A stretch of DNA of 64,000 nucleotides, from positions 80,191 to 144,190 of the forward strand of contig CAZCNL010000008.1 in assembly GCA_964500435.1 (NCBI GenBank), written 5' to 3'. The stretch is from GWF2-33-9 sp964500435 (lineage in GTDB: Bacteria; Bacteroidota; Ignavibacteria; Kapaibacteriales; UBA2268). Numbering within the stretch: the stretch's first letter is position 1; every line of letters begins with the position of its first letter. A program made the position numbers and the translations under genes. This document shows positions 17,027 through 27,183 of the stretch, piece by piece. Under the pieces are notes generated by a model. It saw nothing but the letters and a program-made list of their open reading frames with translations, had not been told where the DNA came from and did no database searches.

Positions 17027-20000
17027 TGTCTCATATTTTATTTAATGATGCATATAGAACAAAATTCAGTAATGAAAAAATTTATTTTGATATTCGAAAA
17101 TTAATTGACCGTGTTATTAAAGATAGTACAATTCAGGATTTTGTTATTGTTGTACCAACAAATAGAATTGTTCGACATTTAGAATTAGAAATAATTCAAA
17201 AGTATTTTGAATATCATCGCAAACCACTCGGGAACTTAAAATTATATAACTTAGAATCCTTAGTAAATGAATTTTTTGATATTTTTTTCGACAAAACTCA
17301 ATATCAAGAAGTTACTGATGCTTTGCGTTTAGTTCTAACCGAAGAATCGATGCAAATTGCTGAGTTAGAATATTACAAATTTCCGAAAAATCGCATCAAA
17401 CTCGAATTTAGTAGAAAACTTTCAGATATCATTTACGGATTGCGTGAAGATGGTTATTCCGCTCAACAAGCAATTGAAGAATTACAAAAAGATGAAATTG
17501 AAAATTATAAAATATTGGACAGAAGGAAAAATAATGATATTTTAAATTTAATCATTGCATACGAAAATTTATTGCAAAATAATTTAATAGATTTACCCAT
17601 AATTTATCGAAAGGTCAACGAAATATTAAGAGATAATATAGAAAATATAGATTGTTACAAAAGTTTAATAAATCATTTTGGTTCTAATTCTGCATTTTTA
17701 TTTATTGGTTTTAGTGATTTCAAAAATCCAGAAGTTGACTTTATTTCTACATTAAGCAGTTCAAAAATACCGACAGCACTATTTTTAGACTATTCTGAAA
17801 TTAATGGACCACTTTTTGGTAATTTCCAAAATGTTGTTAAAAAATTAACGGAAAAAGGTTTTATTTCACTTTCAGAAGATAAAATTTTCGAAGAATTCGA
17901 TGAAAACGCAATTGACATTCGATCTTATAATTTACGAAAATATCTATTCAATTTCAACGAAAATTCAATAAATTTGAATTTTGCAGATTATTTAACTATT
18001 TTCAAAGCAATCAACGTCGAAGATGAAGTTAAGTCAATTATTAAATTAGTTAAATACTTAAATGTTAAAGAAAACATACCATTACATCAAATTGCAATAG
18101 TAAGCCGGAATCCTCAAGAATATTCGGATATTTTTCGGGAGCACTTTAAAAAAGAAAAAATTCCTTCGAACATTTCAGATAGGTTTCCTTTGAGAAATTC
18201 ACCAGTTGTAACTACAATAATGTCAATTTTAGAGTTATATACAGGTGATTTCAAATTAGAATTGTTGCAAAGAGTTTTTTCCAGCTGGAACATTTCTTTT
18301 TCGAATGAAATTGACATCGACAATATAATTGATGTGCTTTTTGAATTAAAAATTAGTAAAAATTATTATTCATTTAGAAAAAAATACATACTTGAAAAAG
18401 TATTAGCCTTTGAAAAATACTTGAAAAATTCACTTGAAAAAAATCCTCTTGATTACCATTTAAGAAATAAAAATAATGAACTTTTAGCCAAAATTAACAA
18501 GTTTAAAAACGATTTCGAAAATTTAACTCAATTATTCAATTTGAATTATCAAAAAATTAAAATTTCTCAGTTGGAAAATGTAATTTCTGAAATTATTGAA
18601 AAATTTAATATAAAAGAAACTCTAAGAAACAAAACCAAAAATAAGATAGCGAACACAAATATTCAAAGTCGCTTTGACTATTATATTTTATTAGAAGATA
18701 TCGAAAAAGAGTCCAAAGCATTCGATACATTTTTGAATTTAATCCATGAATTTGTGTCAACTTTTAAAAGTAGATTTGGCGATTTAGAAGCAAATTTGAC
18801 TGAATGGTTGGAGCGGCTAAATATCGCAATAGCTAACGAACGTTTTCAAATACCCGAAAAAATAAATTATGGAGTTGTTGTTACATCAATTGAACAAATT
18901 CGTATGTTGCCTTTTAAAGTGAAGATTTTATGCGGTGCTAATGACGGAAAAATTCCACTCAGTTATTCAAGCGAAATTTTCTTGGGTAAAGAAGTTCTTG
19001 ATGCACGAGAGCAACATATAAGAAAAGAACGTATTAATTTTTATCAATTTCTTTCAAACTCGAACTTATTTAATAAGACTGATTCCCAATCAATTTATAT
19101 TTTTTACCCTATCACTGGTTCGAGCGAAAATTTATCACCATCACCATTTATTGAAACTTTAATAAAAATATCTGATTTAAATGATAAAGTCATTTCGATT
19201 GATTCTGCTAGAAAATCAAGTCAATTATTGCAAAAATATCCATGGTTATCCGCCATTACTAATAAAGCCGAAATTATTGATAAAATTATAACAACTAAAC
19301 TTTCAAACAAAGTATTAAATCCTGAAATTGTTAAATTAAATCAAGAAAATAATTACATTAGCGATGAAGAAATAGACAGGATTTTTAATATTATTAATAA
19401 AAAAACAAGCGATGCTATTAATTTAAGTGAAAATCAGTTGCAATTAATTTACGAGCATACATATTCAATTAGTGAACTCGAAAAATATGCTAATTGCCCT
19501 TTTGCGTATTATACAGAAAAAATACTAAAAATCGGAGCGAAAGAAACTAAAGAATTAAAATTGGAACCTGTCGAAGAAGGCAGCTTGTTCCATTCCATTT
19601 TATTTAATTTTTATACTCAACTTTTAAAATCTGGGAACTCAGTTGAAGGATTTAGCATCAATCAAGGAAATGTTCAAAAGAAATTAGAAGTTGTCTCTTT
19701 AAAAGTTCAAAATCTTGATTATTATAAGCAAGTTTTATTCGATATAATTGATGAATTATTAGAAAATCCATCATTCGACCATCCTTTTGTTCACTTAACT
19801 ACTAAAAACTTTAAATTAAAAGATGATACAAAAAATCCTATTCTTCGTTGGCTCAATAATGAATTAAAAAAGATTTCTGATGGTTGGAAATTTTATCCTT
19901 TATATTTTGAAAAAGAATTTACAGGTTCATTTGATGCTTATGACTTAAGTCCAGACGAAATCCAAGATGATGATATCCCAAATAAGCAACCTATGAAAAT

Positions 20001-20490
20001 TTTGTCAAAACCCGATAGAGTTGAAATTGGAGAATTTTCAGGTAATTATTATGTCGCAATTGGTGATTATAAGTTGAGCGAAAGTAGTGTAAAATATAAT
20101 AAAAATATCATTACCGATTTCACTTCTTTTCAAATGCCAATTTATTTGCTTTCTGTTATCAAAGATTTTGCTAATCAAAATATTGAAATTTTACCAGCAT
20201 TTGGAGTTTATTATATTTTAAATAATAAATCAAAAAATAAACAGCAATTTGCCTCCTTCGTTTTACTGGAAAATTTAGATTTAATTCCGCCAACACTAAA
20301 TATTACAAACAAACAACACACACAGGTGTTGAAAGGTATTGGAATTAATGAAGCATTGCAAAATTCTTTGAAAGAAGTTTTCAAAATTCGAGCTCGTATT
20401 GCCAAAGGTTTATTCCCCGTGGCTCCGAAAGTATCAACAATATGCAAATATTGTAAATTTGACTCTTTTTGCAGACGTAGAACTTTGTAA
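17026..20490 (+). CDS. AddB-like PD-(D/E)XK nuclease/helicase
   Basis: A large protein of 1154 residues with the architecture of AddB-type exonuclease subunits. An inactive helicase-like N-terminus has VVPTNRIVRHLE where a P-loop would stand; the middle has the typical ILCGANDGKIPLSYS segment; and the C-terminal nuclease domain runs from YANCPFAYYTEKIL to the final cysteines. The Cys in NCPFAYY and the three in CKYCKFDSFC fit the family's 4Fe-4S cluster. The nuclease motif region includes EEGSLFHSIL and VAIGDYKLS. AddB pairs with a UvrD-type AddA in break repair, but no addA follows here. The pairing partner must be elsewhere or absent. Confidence 0.82.
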   Translation: MSHILFNDAYRTKFSNEKIYFDIRKLIDRVIKDSTIQDFVIVVPTNRIVRHLELEIIQKYFEYHRKPLGNLKLYNLESLVNEFFDIFFDKTQYQEVTDALRLVLTEESMQIAELEYYKFPKNRIKLEFSRKLSDIIYGLREDGYSAQQAIEELQKDEIENYKILDRRKNNDILNLIIAYENLLQNNLIDLPIIYRKVNEILRDNIENIDCYKSLINHFGSNSAFLFIGFSDFKNPEVDFISTLSSSKIPTALFLDYSEINGPLFGNFQNVVKKLTEKGFISLSEDKIFEEFDENAIDIRSYNLRKYLFNFNENSINLNFADYLTIFKAINVEDEVKSIIKLVKYLNVKENIPLHQIAIVSRNPQEYSDIFREHFKKEKIPSNISDRFPLRNSPVVTTIMSILELYTGDFKLELLQRVFSSWNISFSNEIDIDNIIDVLFELKISKNYYSFRKKYILEKVLAFEKYLKNSLEKNPLDYHLRNKNNELLAKINKFKNDFENLTQLFNLNYQKIKISQLENVISEIIEKFNIKETLRNKTKNKIANTNIQSRFDYYILLEDIEKESKAFDTFLNLIHEFVSTFKSRFGDLEANLTEWLERLNIAIANERFQIPEKINYGVVVTSIEQIRMLPFKVKILCGANDGKIPLSYSSEIFLGKEVLDAREQHIRKERINFYQFLSNSNLFNKTDSQSIYIFYPITGSSENLSPSPFIETLIKISDLNDKVISIDSARKSSQLLQKYPWLSAITNKAEIIDKIITTKLSNKVLNPEIVKLNQENNYISDEEIDRIFNIINKKTSDAINLSENQLQLIYEHTYSISELEKYANCPFAYYTEKILKIGAKETKELKLEPVEEGSLFHSILFNFYTQLLKSGNSVEGFSINQGNVQKKLEVVSLKVQNLDYYKQVLFDIIDELLENPSFDHPFVHLTTKNFKLKDDTKNPILRWLNNELKKISDGWKFYPLYFEKEFTGSFDAYDLSPDEIQDDDIPNKQPMKILSKPDRVEIGEFSGNYYVAIGDYKLSESSVKYNKNIITDFTSFQMPIYLLSVIKDFANQNIEILPAFGVYYILNNKSKNKQQFASFVLLENLDLIPPTLNITNKQHTQVLKGIGINEALQNSLKEVFKIRARIAKGLFPVAPKVSTICKYCKFDSFCRRRTL

Positions 20491-20554
20491 GGAAATGTAT
20501 GATTTGAATTGAAGAGAAATCAATAAATTATATAATTTTAGTGTTCAAAATTTA

Positions 20555-22501
20555 TTAAAACCAGACTTTAACTAATTCGGCAGATTTTACGCCTCGAACG
20601 TTTAGCAAATTTAGTAGTGTTTTATTATAATCTTTTGCATTATTGAAAAATACCTCGAAAATACCCTCAAATGAGTTATCATTATCAATTTTTTGAATTA
20701 ATGTTTTACGTATTTCAGAATTACCTATTGCGGAGGTAATATCATTCAATAATTTAACTCTGTTCAAACCTTTAATAAGTAATTTGCCATAAAATCCAGA
20801 ATCTAATGATTTAATTAAAGCATTTTTTATTTCTTGGTTTGTTTGAGGTAAAACACTCTCACTTGGATGTTGTATATTGCTAATGTGTTTGTAATAATAG
20901 CCCAATGCTCGATAATCAGACAAATAATTTTTCCAAAGAATATTAATTGCCGGATTTGGTGATTTTAATATTTGAATTGTCTCATTACCAGATAATCTAT
21001 AATCAAAATCATAAATCCTTTCTTGGATTCGGGCACCTCCGAAATTCAAACCAATTTCTTCTGACAAAGCAAAAGCAAAATCAATTATCGAGGCGTTTCG
21101 AGGCAAATAGACTTCTTTTTTATCAATTGAATAACAAAGAATTCTTTCGTTAAAAAAATTCTTATCAATCGAATCCCAAATATCGTTGATAGCTCTTTCG
21201 CCTTTTTCTAAGATAATATATTCGACCCAATTTGACCAAAGTTCCAATTCATTGTCAGAAATATCAATAATGCGTTTTTTGGCACGCTTTTCTTTAATTG
21301 GCACTTTTGTAAAATCCTCTAATATATCGTGGTCTTCTTCTCGCATTAGTGTTATATCAAGCCCATCAAAATCTGGTTTTTTAACTCTGATTTGATATGT
21401 GTCGAATTCGTATTCCCCAATTCTTTGTTTTCCTTCTTGATATGTTGAAAATTGTTTTAACCCAAACTTATTGATTAACGATGAAGCAATTTCTGAAAGT
21501 TCGTAAACATTATTTGTAGGAACAGAAATTATGCAAGTAACGTAATCTGTTAAATTATCAATATTTTGAAAATTATTTGTCAAATTATATATTTCATATT
21601 CACGACGGTGGTATATATGCGTTGAAATTCCTGTTATATTCAAATTTTTAAATGCTTCATCAATGTCGTTTTGGTATATTTTTAATCTTTCAATTATATA
21701 TGTTTCTTTACTTTCGATTATTTCTCTTATCTTTCTGTACAATTCCTTATCAGCAAAATAAAACGAAAGATTTTGCAATTCAGTAGCAATATTATTAAAT
21801 CCCAATCTTGACGCAAAACCAACATAAAATTCCAATGTTTCGACTGATGTATTTTTTTGCTTGATTCTTGCCTTTTCGTCATCGCCAACATAATGCAAAG
21901 TGTACATATTGTGCAATCTATCTGCGAGTTTAATTATAATTACATTTTGGTCTTTGACAAAGGTTTGAAAAAGCTTGCGATGAGTAAAACATTTTTGTAT
22001 TTCTTTGTTTTTTAAAATATCTTCAGTGTATTTAAGCGAATATTTTTTTAAAAGTTCATTTTTGAAATGTTCATTTTCTGATTGCAATGTTTCAGTGGAA
22101 ATTTTGGTTAATGCATCAACAATCTCGGCAAGTTTTACGTTCCCGAATTTATCAATAATTCTTTGCTTTGTAACTTTGTCGTTTCTGAATGCAGTATCTT
22201 CGATTGTATCGTGTAAAAAAGCGGCGGCTAAATATAATTCATCATAAATATTGAATTTTTCAATTAAAAATATTGCAACCCAAAGTGGGTGGGTATAATA
22301 TGGCTTACCAGATTTCCTTTTATCTTTTCTATGGTAAAATACCAAAAAAGCAAATGCTTTAAATAAAAAGTCGAAATCTGCATTTGGATTATACTTACTT
22401 AATAATTGCTTAAAATAGTTAAAGTCGTCTCTTGGCGATACCCCAAAAGAATCATCTTCGTCATACTTTAACTCAACTTCAAGCAATTTATTTAATATCA
22501 T
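20555..22501 (-). CDS. RelA/SpoT homologue, synthetase domain degenerate
   Basis: The 648-residue protein has the RSH domain order. The hydrolase (HD) domain is well kept: THPLWVA, AAAFLHDTIEDT and KLADRLHNMYTL hold the expected metal and catalytic residues of a (p)ppGpp hydrolase. The central synthetase region is strongly diverged: it lacks the G-Y-x-S-x-H segment and the E-x-Q-x-R-T segment that mark active synthetases, and reads instead YHRREYEIYN and DTYQIRVKKPDFDG. A TGS domain (YLPRNASIIDFAFALSEE) and an ACT-like tail follow. It is likely a hydrolase-only SpoT relative. It lies 66 bp after the Wzz-like gene on the same strand. Confidence 0.85.
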   Translation of the reverse strand: MILNKLLEVELKYDEDDSFGVSPRDDFNYFKQLLSKYNPNADFDFLFKAFAFLVFYHRKDKRKSGKPYYTHPLWVAIFLIEKFNIYDELYLAAAFLHDTIEDTAFRNDKVTKQRIIDKFGNVKLAEIVDALTKISTETLQSENEHFKNELLKKYSLKYTEDILKNKEIQKCFTHRKLFQTFVKDQNVIIIKLADRLHNMYTLHYVGDDEKARIKQKNTSVETLEFYVGFASRLGFNNIATELQNLSFYFADKELYRKIREIIESKETYIIERLKIYQNDIDEAFKNLNITGISTHIYHRREYEIYNLTNNFQNIDNLTDYVTCIISVPTNNVYELSEIASSLINKFGLKQFSTYQEGKQRIGEYEFDTYQIRVKKPDFDGLDITLMREEDHDILEDFTKVPIKEKRAKKRIIDISDNELELWSNWVEYIILEKGERAINDIWDSIDKNFFNERILCYSIDKKEVYLPRNASIIDFAFALSEEIGLNFGGARIQERIYDFDYRLSGNETIQILKSPNPAINILWKNYLSDYRALGYYYKHISNIQHPSESVLPQTNQEIKNALIKSLDSGFYGKLLIKGLNRVKLLNDITSAIGNSEIRKTLIQKIDNDNSFEGIFEVFFNNAKDYNKTLLNLLNVRGVKSAELVKVWF

Positions 22502-22567
22502 ACCACAGTCTGTATTTATTAAATATTCAAACTACTGAACTTAATTTTTATTGTTTATTTTGCTTAG

Positions 22568-23749
22568 TTATTCATTACTTGTTTCTTGTTTTTGCAATTG
22601 AGTTTTAAAAAGTAAATAAATCAATGCAACAAACAATTCGAGTAATAATGTAAATGCAAAAATCATTTTGTATGATGGAAATGTATGTTTATAAGGTACC
22701 AATCCCCAATCAAGGATGTCTATTTGTGGAACATCTTTCTTTTCTTGAATTGCTTCTTGATAATAAATTGTTCTTAAATATACTAAAATTTGTTCATATA
22801 GTTTTTGTTCACGGATTAAATTTGTATATTCCCTGATTAATTTTGGAACTTTATTTAAAGGAATTGAAAAATTATCTGTTGAAGTCAGCCCACCAGTTTG
22901 TATTTTATTAAACTGATTTTTCAAAATATTGTAGCTTTCTTCTAATGTCTTAACTGTTTGTGCATTATCCGAATATAGATTTTTAGTTATATTCAATTCA
23001 ACTTCTGCTTTAGCAAGTTCTGTTGCTAATTGATTGGCTTGTAATACTATTGCTTTTGTTTGTTCTTCTATTTCCAAGACTTTATTATTTTCTTGAAATT
23101 TTTCCATTTCGTATTGAATTGAATCTAATTTCGTTGAATAATTTTCAATTTCCTTACCAATAAAATCTTTCGTTTTTGTTGAAATGGAATTATTTCTTTG
23201 ACGAAGAACATAATCAAGACCCATTACAGCGGTATTAGCGATTTGAGAGGACAATAAAGCTGCCGAATCTTTCAATACTTTCGATGGGAACAAACCTGTT
23301 CTGACACTTGCTGTTAAAAAAATCACACCACTTTTATCAACAATGACATCTATTGCATCAGAAATTACTTCATTTAATTTATATCTTGGTATATCTTTAT
23401 AAAATGAAGTTTTCGTCAATTTTAATGAATCAATAATAAAATTTGTTACACTTCGACTTTTTAAAACACTTGTATAAAGCAAAGATAAATTGGACTGTTG
23501 CATACCACCTAAACCACTCAATCCACTTAAACCTGATGATTGCAATATTGAACTTAAATTAAACGAAGTATTTTGCTGTTTTGGTGGCATTATAGAAGCG
23601 TCTGATTCATATTGATATGGAGTAATGATAGAAAATAAAATTGCAACCACAAGAATTGTGATTAAAATAATATTTAATTGTTTTTTATTTTGCTTATATG
23701 ATTGCCACAAAGTTAAAAATGATACTGTCGAAATATCCTTGAATTGCAT
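22568..23749 (-). CDS. Wzz-type polysaccharide chain-length protein
   Basis: An inner-membrane polysaccharide copolymerase of 393 residues. A transmembrane segment at about 25-45 is followed by the Wzz-typical ITPYQYESDASIMPP, a long periplasmic region with extended coiled coil (about 180-300) and a second transmembrane segment near the C-terminus (about 358-382), preceded by ILDWGLVPYKHTFPS with the usual proline-rich pattern. There is no tyrosine-kinase domain. The start overlaps the stop of the upstream export gene by one base. Together the two genes form an export pair for an O-antigen, capsule or exopolysaccharide whose synthesis genes are not in the window. Confidence 0.88.
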   Translation of the reverse strand: MQFKDISTVSFLTLWQSYKQNKKQLNIILITILVVAILFSIITPYQYESDASIMPPKQQNTSFNLSSILQSSGLSGLSGLGGMQQSNLSLLYTSVLKSRSVTNFIIDSLKLTKTSFYKDIPRYKLNEVISDAIDVIVDKSGVIFLTASVRTGLFPSKVLKDSAALLSSQIANTAVMGLDYVLRQRNNSISTKTKDFIGKEIENYSTKLDSIQYEMEKFQENNKVLEIEEQTKAIVLQANQLATELAKAEVELNITKNLYSDNAQTVKTLEESYNILKNQFNKIQTGGLTSTDNFSIPLNKVPKLIREYTNLIREQKLYEQILVYLRTIYYQEAIQEKKDVPQIDILDWGLVPYKHTFPSYKMIFAFTLLLELFVALIYLLFKTQLQKQETSNE

Positions 23750-25383
23750 TATTTAAGCCTTACAATTGTTAAAACAACACCAACAATAGTAGTTAATTGA
23801 GCCACAACTGAAATTATATTAGTAAATAATTCTGAAAATGAAACTTCTTTTTCGGGCGGTACAAGTATTACATCACCTGGTTCGATTGTGTAATCCATAT
23901 CTTTTGCCAGAAAAATTTCACCTTTACTTTTTGCTATAAATGTTTCTTTAATGTCAGCACGATAACCAAAGCCACCAGCTTGATTAATATAATCCAAATA
24001 TGTCAATCCTGGTTTGTAAACAATGTAGCCCGGATTATTAACTCTACCTTGCACATTTATATAATTCTTTTTCGTTGGAACTATTATTGAATCTTTGTTA
24101 AATAAAGTAATATTTTGGTCGCTTGTTGGGTCATTTAATAATTTCACAAAGTCTAAAGTCATCGCACCACGCTTTTCACGAACACGTGATTGAAAATATC
24201 TTTGCTCGAATTCCGACATTTCCGTTGAAGGTGTCCGATAAAGTCGGTCCATTTCGTAATCTCGTTTTTCTGCTTCTTGTTGACGAATAAATTCGATATC
24301 TTGAATTGATGCATCTTCGGTAAATCCACCGCACCGTTTAAAAATATCGTATATTTTATCTTTATTTTCTATGATTGCATATTTCCCAGGATATAAGACT
24401 TCACCTTTAACAACAACATATTGCTCCTTATTCCAATTTGGTAAAATACGAACATAAACTCTATCGCCTATTTCGAGAGGAAAATCATTAGGTAATTTTT
24501 CTCTGGAATTTAATATATTTTTCCAACTTGTTAAATCAATAAACCATCGCTCCAAAACTTTCGTACTACCTTTAAATCTATCAACTTCGACCGAATCTAA
24601 ATTCGCCGAAGCCAAAAACCCTTGCGCAAATCTTATTAAAGTAGATAATGAATCACCTCGAACAAACTCGAATTCGCCGGGATAGCCAACTTCACCAAAA
24701 ATTGATACTTGTTGCTTTTCGCTACTTGGTGGAACAATTATTTGGTCTCCACCTTCAACAAAGGGATTTGCTGATTTTTGTCCAACTAAAAAGAATTTCA
24801 GCAAATCTACTTGTAATACTTGATTATTTCTGATTAAGCTGATATTTCGTAAAGATGCATCATATTTGAATCCACCCGCCCTTTCAATAACTTCCGAAAC
24901 TCTATCAAGAGGCGACGAAGGAACGCTAATTGGTTTAACAACCGAACCTGACACAATTACTTTAAATTGTCTGACATGAGATAAAACAAATGCTATTTCA
25001 CTCGTTTTATAAACTCTTTTTATTTTGTCATTAGCAATATCATAAACATCTTGAAGCAATTTCCCTTTAACTTCTATTAATCCAACTGTTGGTATTAAAA
25101 GCTTCCCTTCGGGGCTAACTTTAATTTGAAATGTAATCGGTGGAGTAGTGAAAACTGAAAAATCAAAAACATCTCCAGGACCAACAAGATACTCATTTGG
25201 ATTTATTTCTTTTTCAGGGACTAAATTTGTTTCTTTTGCAATCATAAAAGCATTTTGAGCTGCAATTGTATCTAATTTCGTCTTGGATATTCCTGTTAAT
25301 TTTGAATAATCAATTTGCGAGATTGCAAAATAATTTGTCAATATTATTGTTAAAACAACTATAAATAGCTTGTGAATTTTCAT
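23749..25383 (-). CDS. Wza-like polysaccharide export protein (SLBB)
   Basis: An outer-membrane export protein. After a signal peptide (MKIHKLFIVVLTII...) comes the poly-export domain with YLVGPGDVFDFSVF and SPEGKLLIPTVG, then repeated SLBB domains: IFGEVGYPGEFEF, VKGEVLYPGKYAII and VQGRVNNPGYIVY. A hydrophobic helix closes the protein. An in-frame ATG at 25434 would add 17 residues before the signal peptide, so 25383 is preferred. It probably forms the outer channel for the chain-length protein encoded directly after it. Confidence 0.88.
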   Translation of the reverse strand: MKIHKLFIVVLTIILTNYFAISQIDYSKLTGISKTKLDTIAAQNAFMIAKETNLVPEKEINPNEYLVGPGDVFDFSVFTTPPITFQIKVSPEGKLLIPTVGLIEVKGKLLQDVYDIANDKIKRVYKTSEIAFVLSHVRQFKVIVSGSVVKPISVPSSPLDRVSEVIERAGGFKYDASLRNISLIRNNQVLQVDLLKFFLVGQKSANPFVEGGDQIIVPPSSEKQQVSIFGEVGYPGEFEFVRGDSLSTLIRFAQGFLASANLDSVEVDRFKGSTKVLERWFIDLTSWKNILNSREKLPNDFPLEIGDRVYVRILPNWNKEQYVVVKGEVLYPGKYAIIENKDKIYDIFKRCGGFTEDASIQDIEFIRQQEAEKRDYEMDRLYRTPSTEMSEFEQRYFQSRVREKRGAMTLDFVKLLNDPTSDQNITLFNKDSIIVPTKKNYINVQGRVNNPGYIVYKPGLTYLDYINQAGGFGYRADIKETFIAKSKGEIFLAKDMDYTIEPGDVILVPPEKEVSFSELFTNIISVVAQLTTIVGVVLTIVRLK

Positions 25384-25486
25384 CAATTTTATTTTTGTTA
25401 TAATTACAAAAAAAAGATAAAAGCAAATTAACAACTTTTTATTAATTAATTAGTATAAATAAGAAAAGATTGTAATTTTGTAAAAT

Positions 25487-26275
25487 ATGAATAATGATTT
25501 ATTAAAAACAGCAATAGAAGCATCAAAAAGAGCGGGCGAAATACTTAAACAAGGATTTGGCACGAAATTTTCAATAAAAAATAAAGAAGGACGGCATAAT
25601 TTGGTTACTGAATTTGATTATAAATCCGAACAAACTATAATCGAATTTATATCGAAGGAAGTCCCAAATTCAATATTTGAAGCAGAAGAAAGCGGGAATA
25701 CATGCAGTATAAATAAAGACGCAATTAAATGGATTATCGACCCGTTGGATGGAACAGTCAATTTCGCTCATAATATCCCAATTTTTTCTGTAAGTATTGC
25801 CGCATTAGTTGGTGAAGAATTAGCAATCGGTGTGGTTTACCACCCATTGTTGAATGAATTATTTACTGCTGAACGAGGAAAAGGTTCTTTTTTAAACGGA
25901 GATAAATTACAAGTTAGCAATACAACAAAACTTGATGATTCTATTTTAGTTACAGGATTTCCTTATAAAATTGGTAGTTCTTTGTATAACGGGGCACAAT
26001 TATTCATTGATGTGGTACATAAAGGAATTCCAATACGAAGATTAGGTTCTGCGGCATTGGATTTAGCTTATGTTGCCGCAGGACGTTTCGATGGATTTTG
26101 GGAAGAAGAATTGAATCCTTGGGATGTTGCCGCTGGTGTTTTACTGGTTCGTGAAGCTGGTGGATTAGTTACAAAATATGATTTAAGTGAATTTTCTATT
26201 TATTCAAAATCAATTTTGGCAACTAATGGAATTATTCATCAAGAATCTTCAAATTTCCTAAATAAAAGGAAATAA
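25487..26275 (+). CDS. suhB: Inositol monophosphatase family (SuhB)
   Basis: A magnesium-dependent sugar or inositol phosphatase of 262 residues. The family motifs are FEAEESG (metal-binding glutamates), WIIDPLDGTVNFAH, and NPWDVAAGVLLVREAGG near the C-terminus. In bacteria this family also acts on other phosphates and SuhB can modulate transcription, so the substrate is uncertain. It starts a plus-strand run with dapF 3 bp downstream. A TAATTTTG stretch ends 7 bp before the ATG, suggesting a very short leader, which is only a guess. Confidence 0.9.
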   Translation: MNNDLLKTAIEASKRAGEILKQGFGTKFSIKNKEGRHNLVTEFDYKSEQTIIEFISKEVPNSIFEAEESGNTCSINKDAIKWIIDPLDGTVNFAHNIPIFSVSIAALVGEELAIGVVYHPLLNELFTAERGKGSFLNGDKLQVSNTTKLDDSILVTGFPYKIGSSLYNGAQLFIDVVHKGIPIRRLGSAALDLAYVAAGRFDGFWEEELNPWDVAAGVLLVREAGGLVTKYDLSEFSIYSKSILATNGIIHQESSNFLNKRK

Positions 26276-26278
26276 ATT

Positions 26279-27148
26279 ATGGAAGCAAAAATTGAATATT
26301 TTAGTGGTGCAGGAAATATATTTAGCGTTCTCGATAATAGAAATAATCTGATAAAAGATGAATTACTTGCCGACGTAGCCCAAAAATCTTGCAAAAAAAT
26401 TAGCCCATTTACGATGAATACTGAAGGCTTTATTGTTGTAAGTAATAATGAATCAACTGATATTCAAAATTCTTTTTTAGTTAAATTTTACAATCCCGAC
26501 GGCTCGACGGGTATGATGTGTGGAAATGGTGCGAGGTGTGCTGTGAAATTTGCAGAAATGCTAAATTTGATTAATAAAACTGATTCAAAACAACCTGTTC
26601 GTTTCGAACTCGCAGGAACTGAATATCTTGCCTATATAAATAATGACTTAATTAGCGTGAGATTTCCTCGTCCAAGAAACTATAAACCAAACTTGAAAAT
26701 TCCTTTCCAAGAATACGTGATTTTAGCTGATTTCGTAGATGTTGGCACTCCCCACCTTTTATTTAAATACGAAGAAATTCCAAATTCAAAGAAATTTGTT
26801 TTTCGCTTTTATCCAATTGATGACTTTGCAATGCCTATTAGATATAATGAATTGAGATTTCCAGAAGGCGTGAATGTATCAATTTATTCTATTGAAAATC
26901 GAAGTCGTGTTCACATAAGAACTTACGAGCGTGGTGTAGAACACGAAACTGGAGCCTGTGGAACAGGTGCAATTTCTCTTGCTTATAATCTTTACAAAAA
27001 AGGCTTAGTTAATTCACATATCGAAGTCATACCTACAAGTAAAAATTCGCTCTTTGTGGATATAATAATTAATGAAGAAAATGAAGTCATCGGTTTCACG
27101 TTAACTGGTAATGCTGAAAAAATCGGTGAAGCTCTAATTCAAATTTAA
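26279..27148 (+). CDS. dapF: Diaminopimelate epimerase
   Basis: DapF interconverts LL- and meso-diaminopimelate for lysine and peptidoglycan synthesis. The two catalytic cysteines are seen in MMCGNGARC (Cys81) and GACGTGA (Cys227), each in its usual context, and GAGNIF near the start fits the N-terminal fold. The 289-residue length is a little above the common size. It follows suhB after 3 bp and is likely cotranscribed. Confidence 0.95.
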   Translation: MEAKIEYFSGAGNIFSVLDNRNNLIKDELLADVAQKSCKKISPFTMNTEGFIVVSNNESTDIQNSFLVKFYNPDGSTGMMCGNGARCAVKFAEMLNLINKTDSKQPVRFELAGTEYLAYINNDLISVRFPRPRNYKPNLKIPFQEYVILADFVDVGTPHLLFKYEEIPNSKKFVFRFYPIDDFAMPIRYNELRFPEGVNVSIYSIENRSRVHIRTYERGVEHETGACGTGAISLAYNLYKKGLVNSHIEVIPTSKNSLFVDIIINEENEVIGFTLTGNAEKIGEALIQI

Positions 27149-27183
27149 TAAATCATTAATTAATTTAAGTAAATTAATAATCT

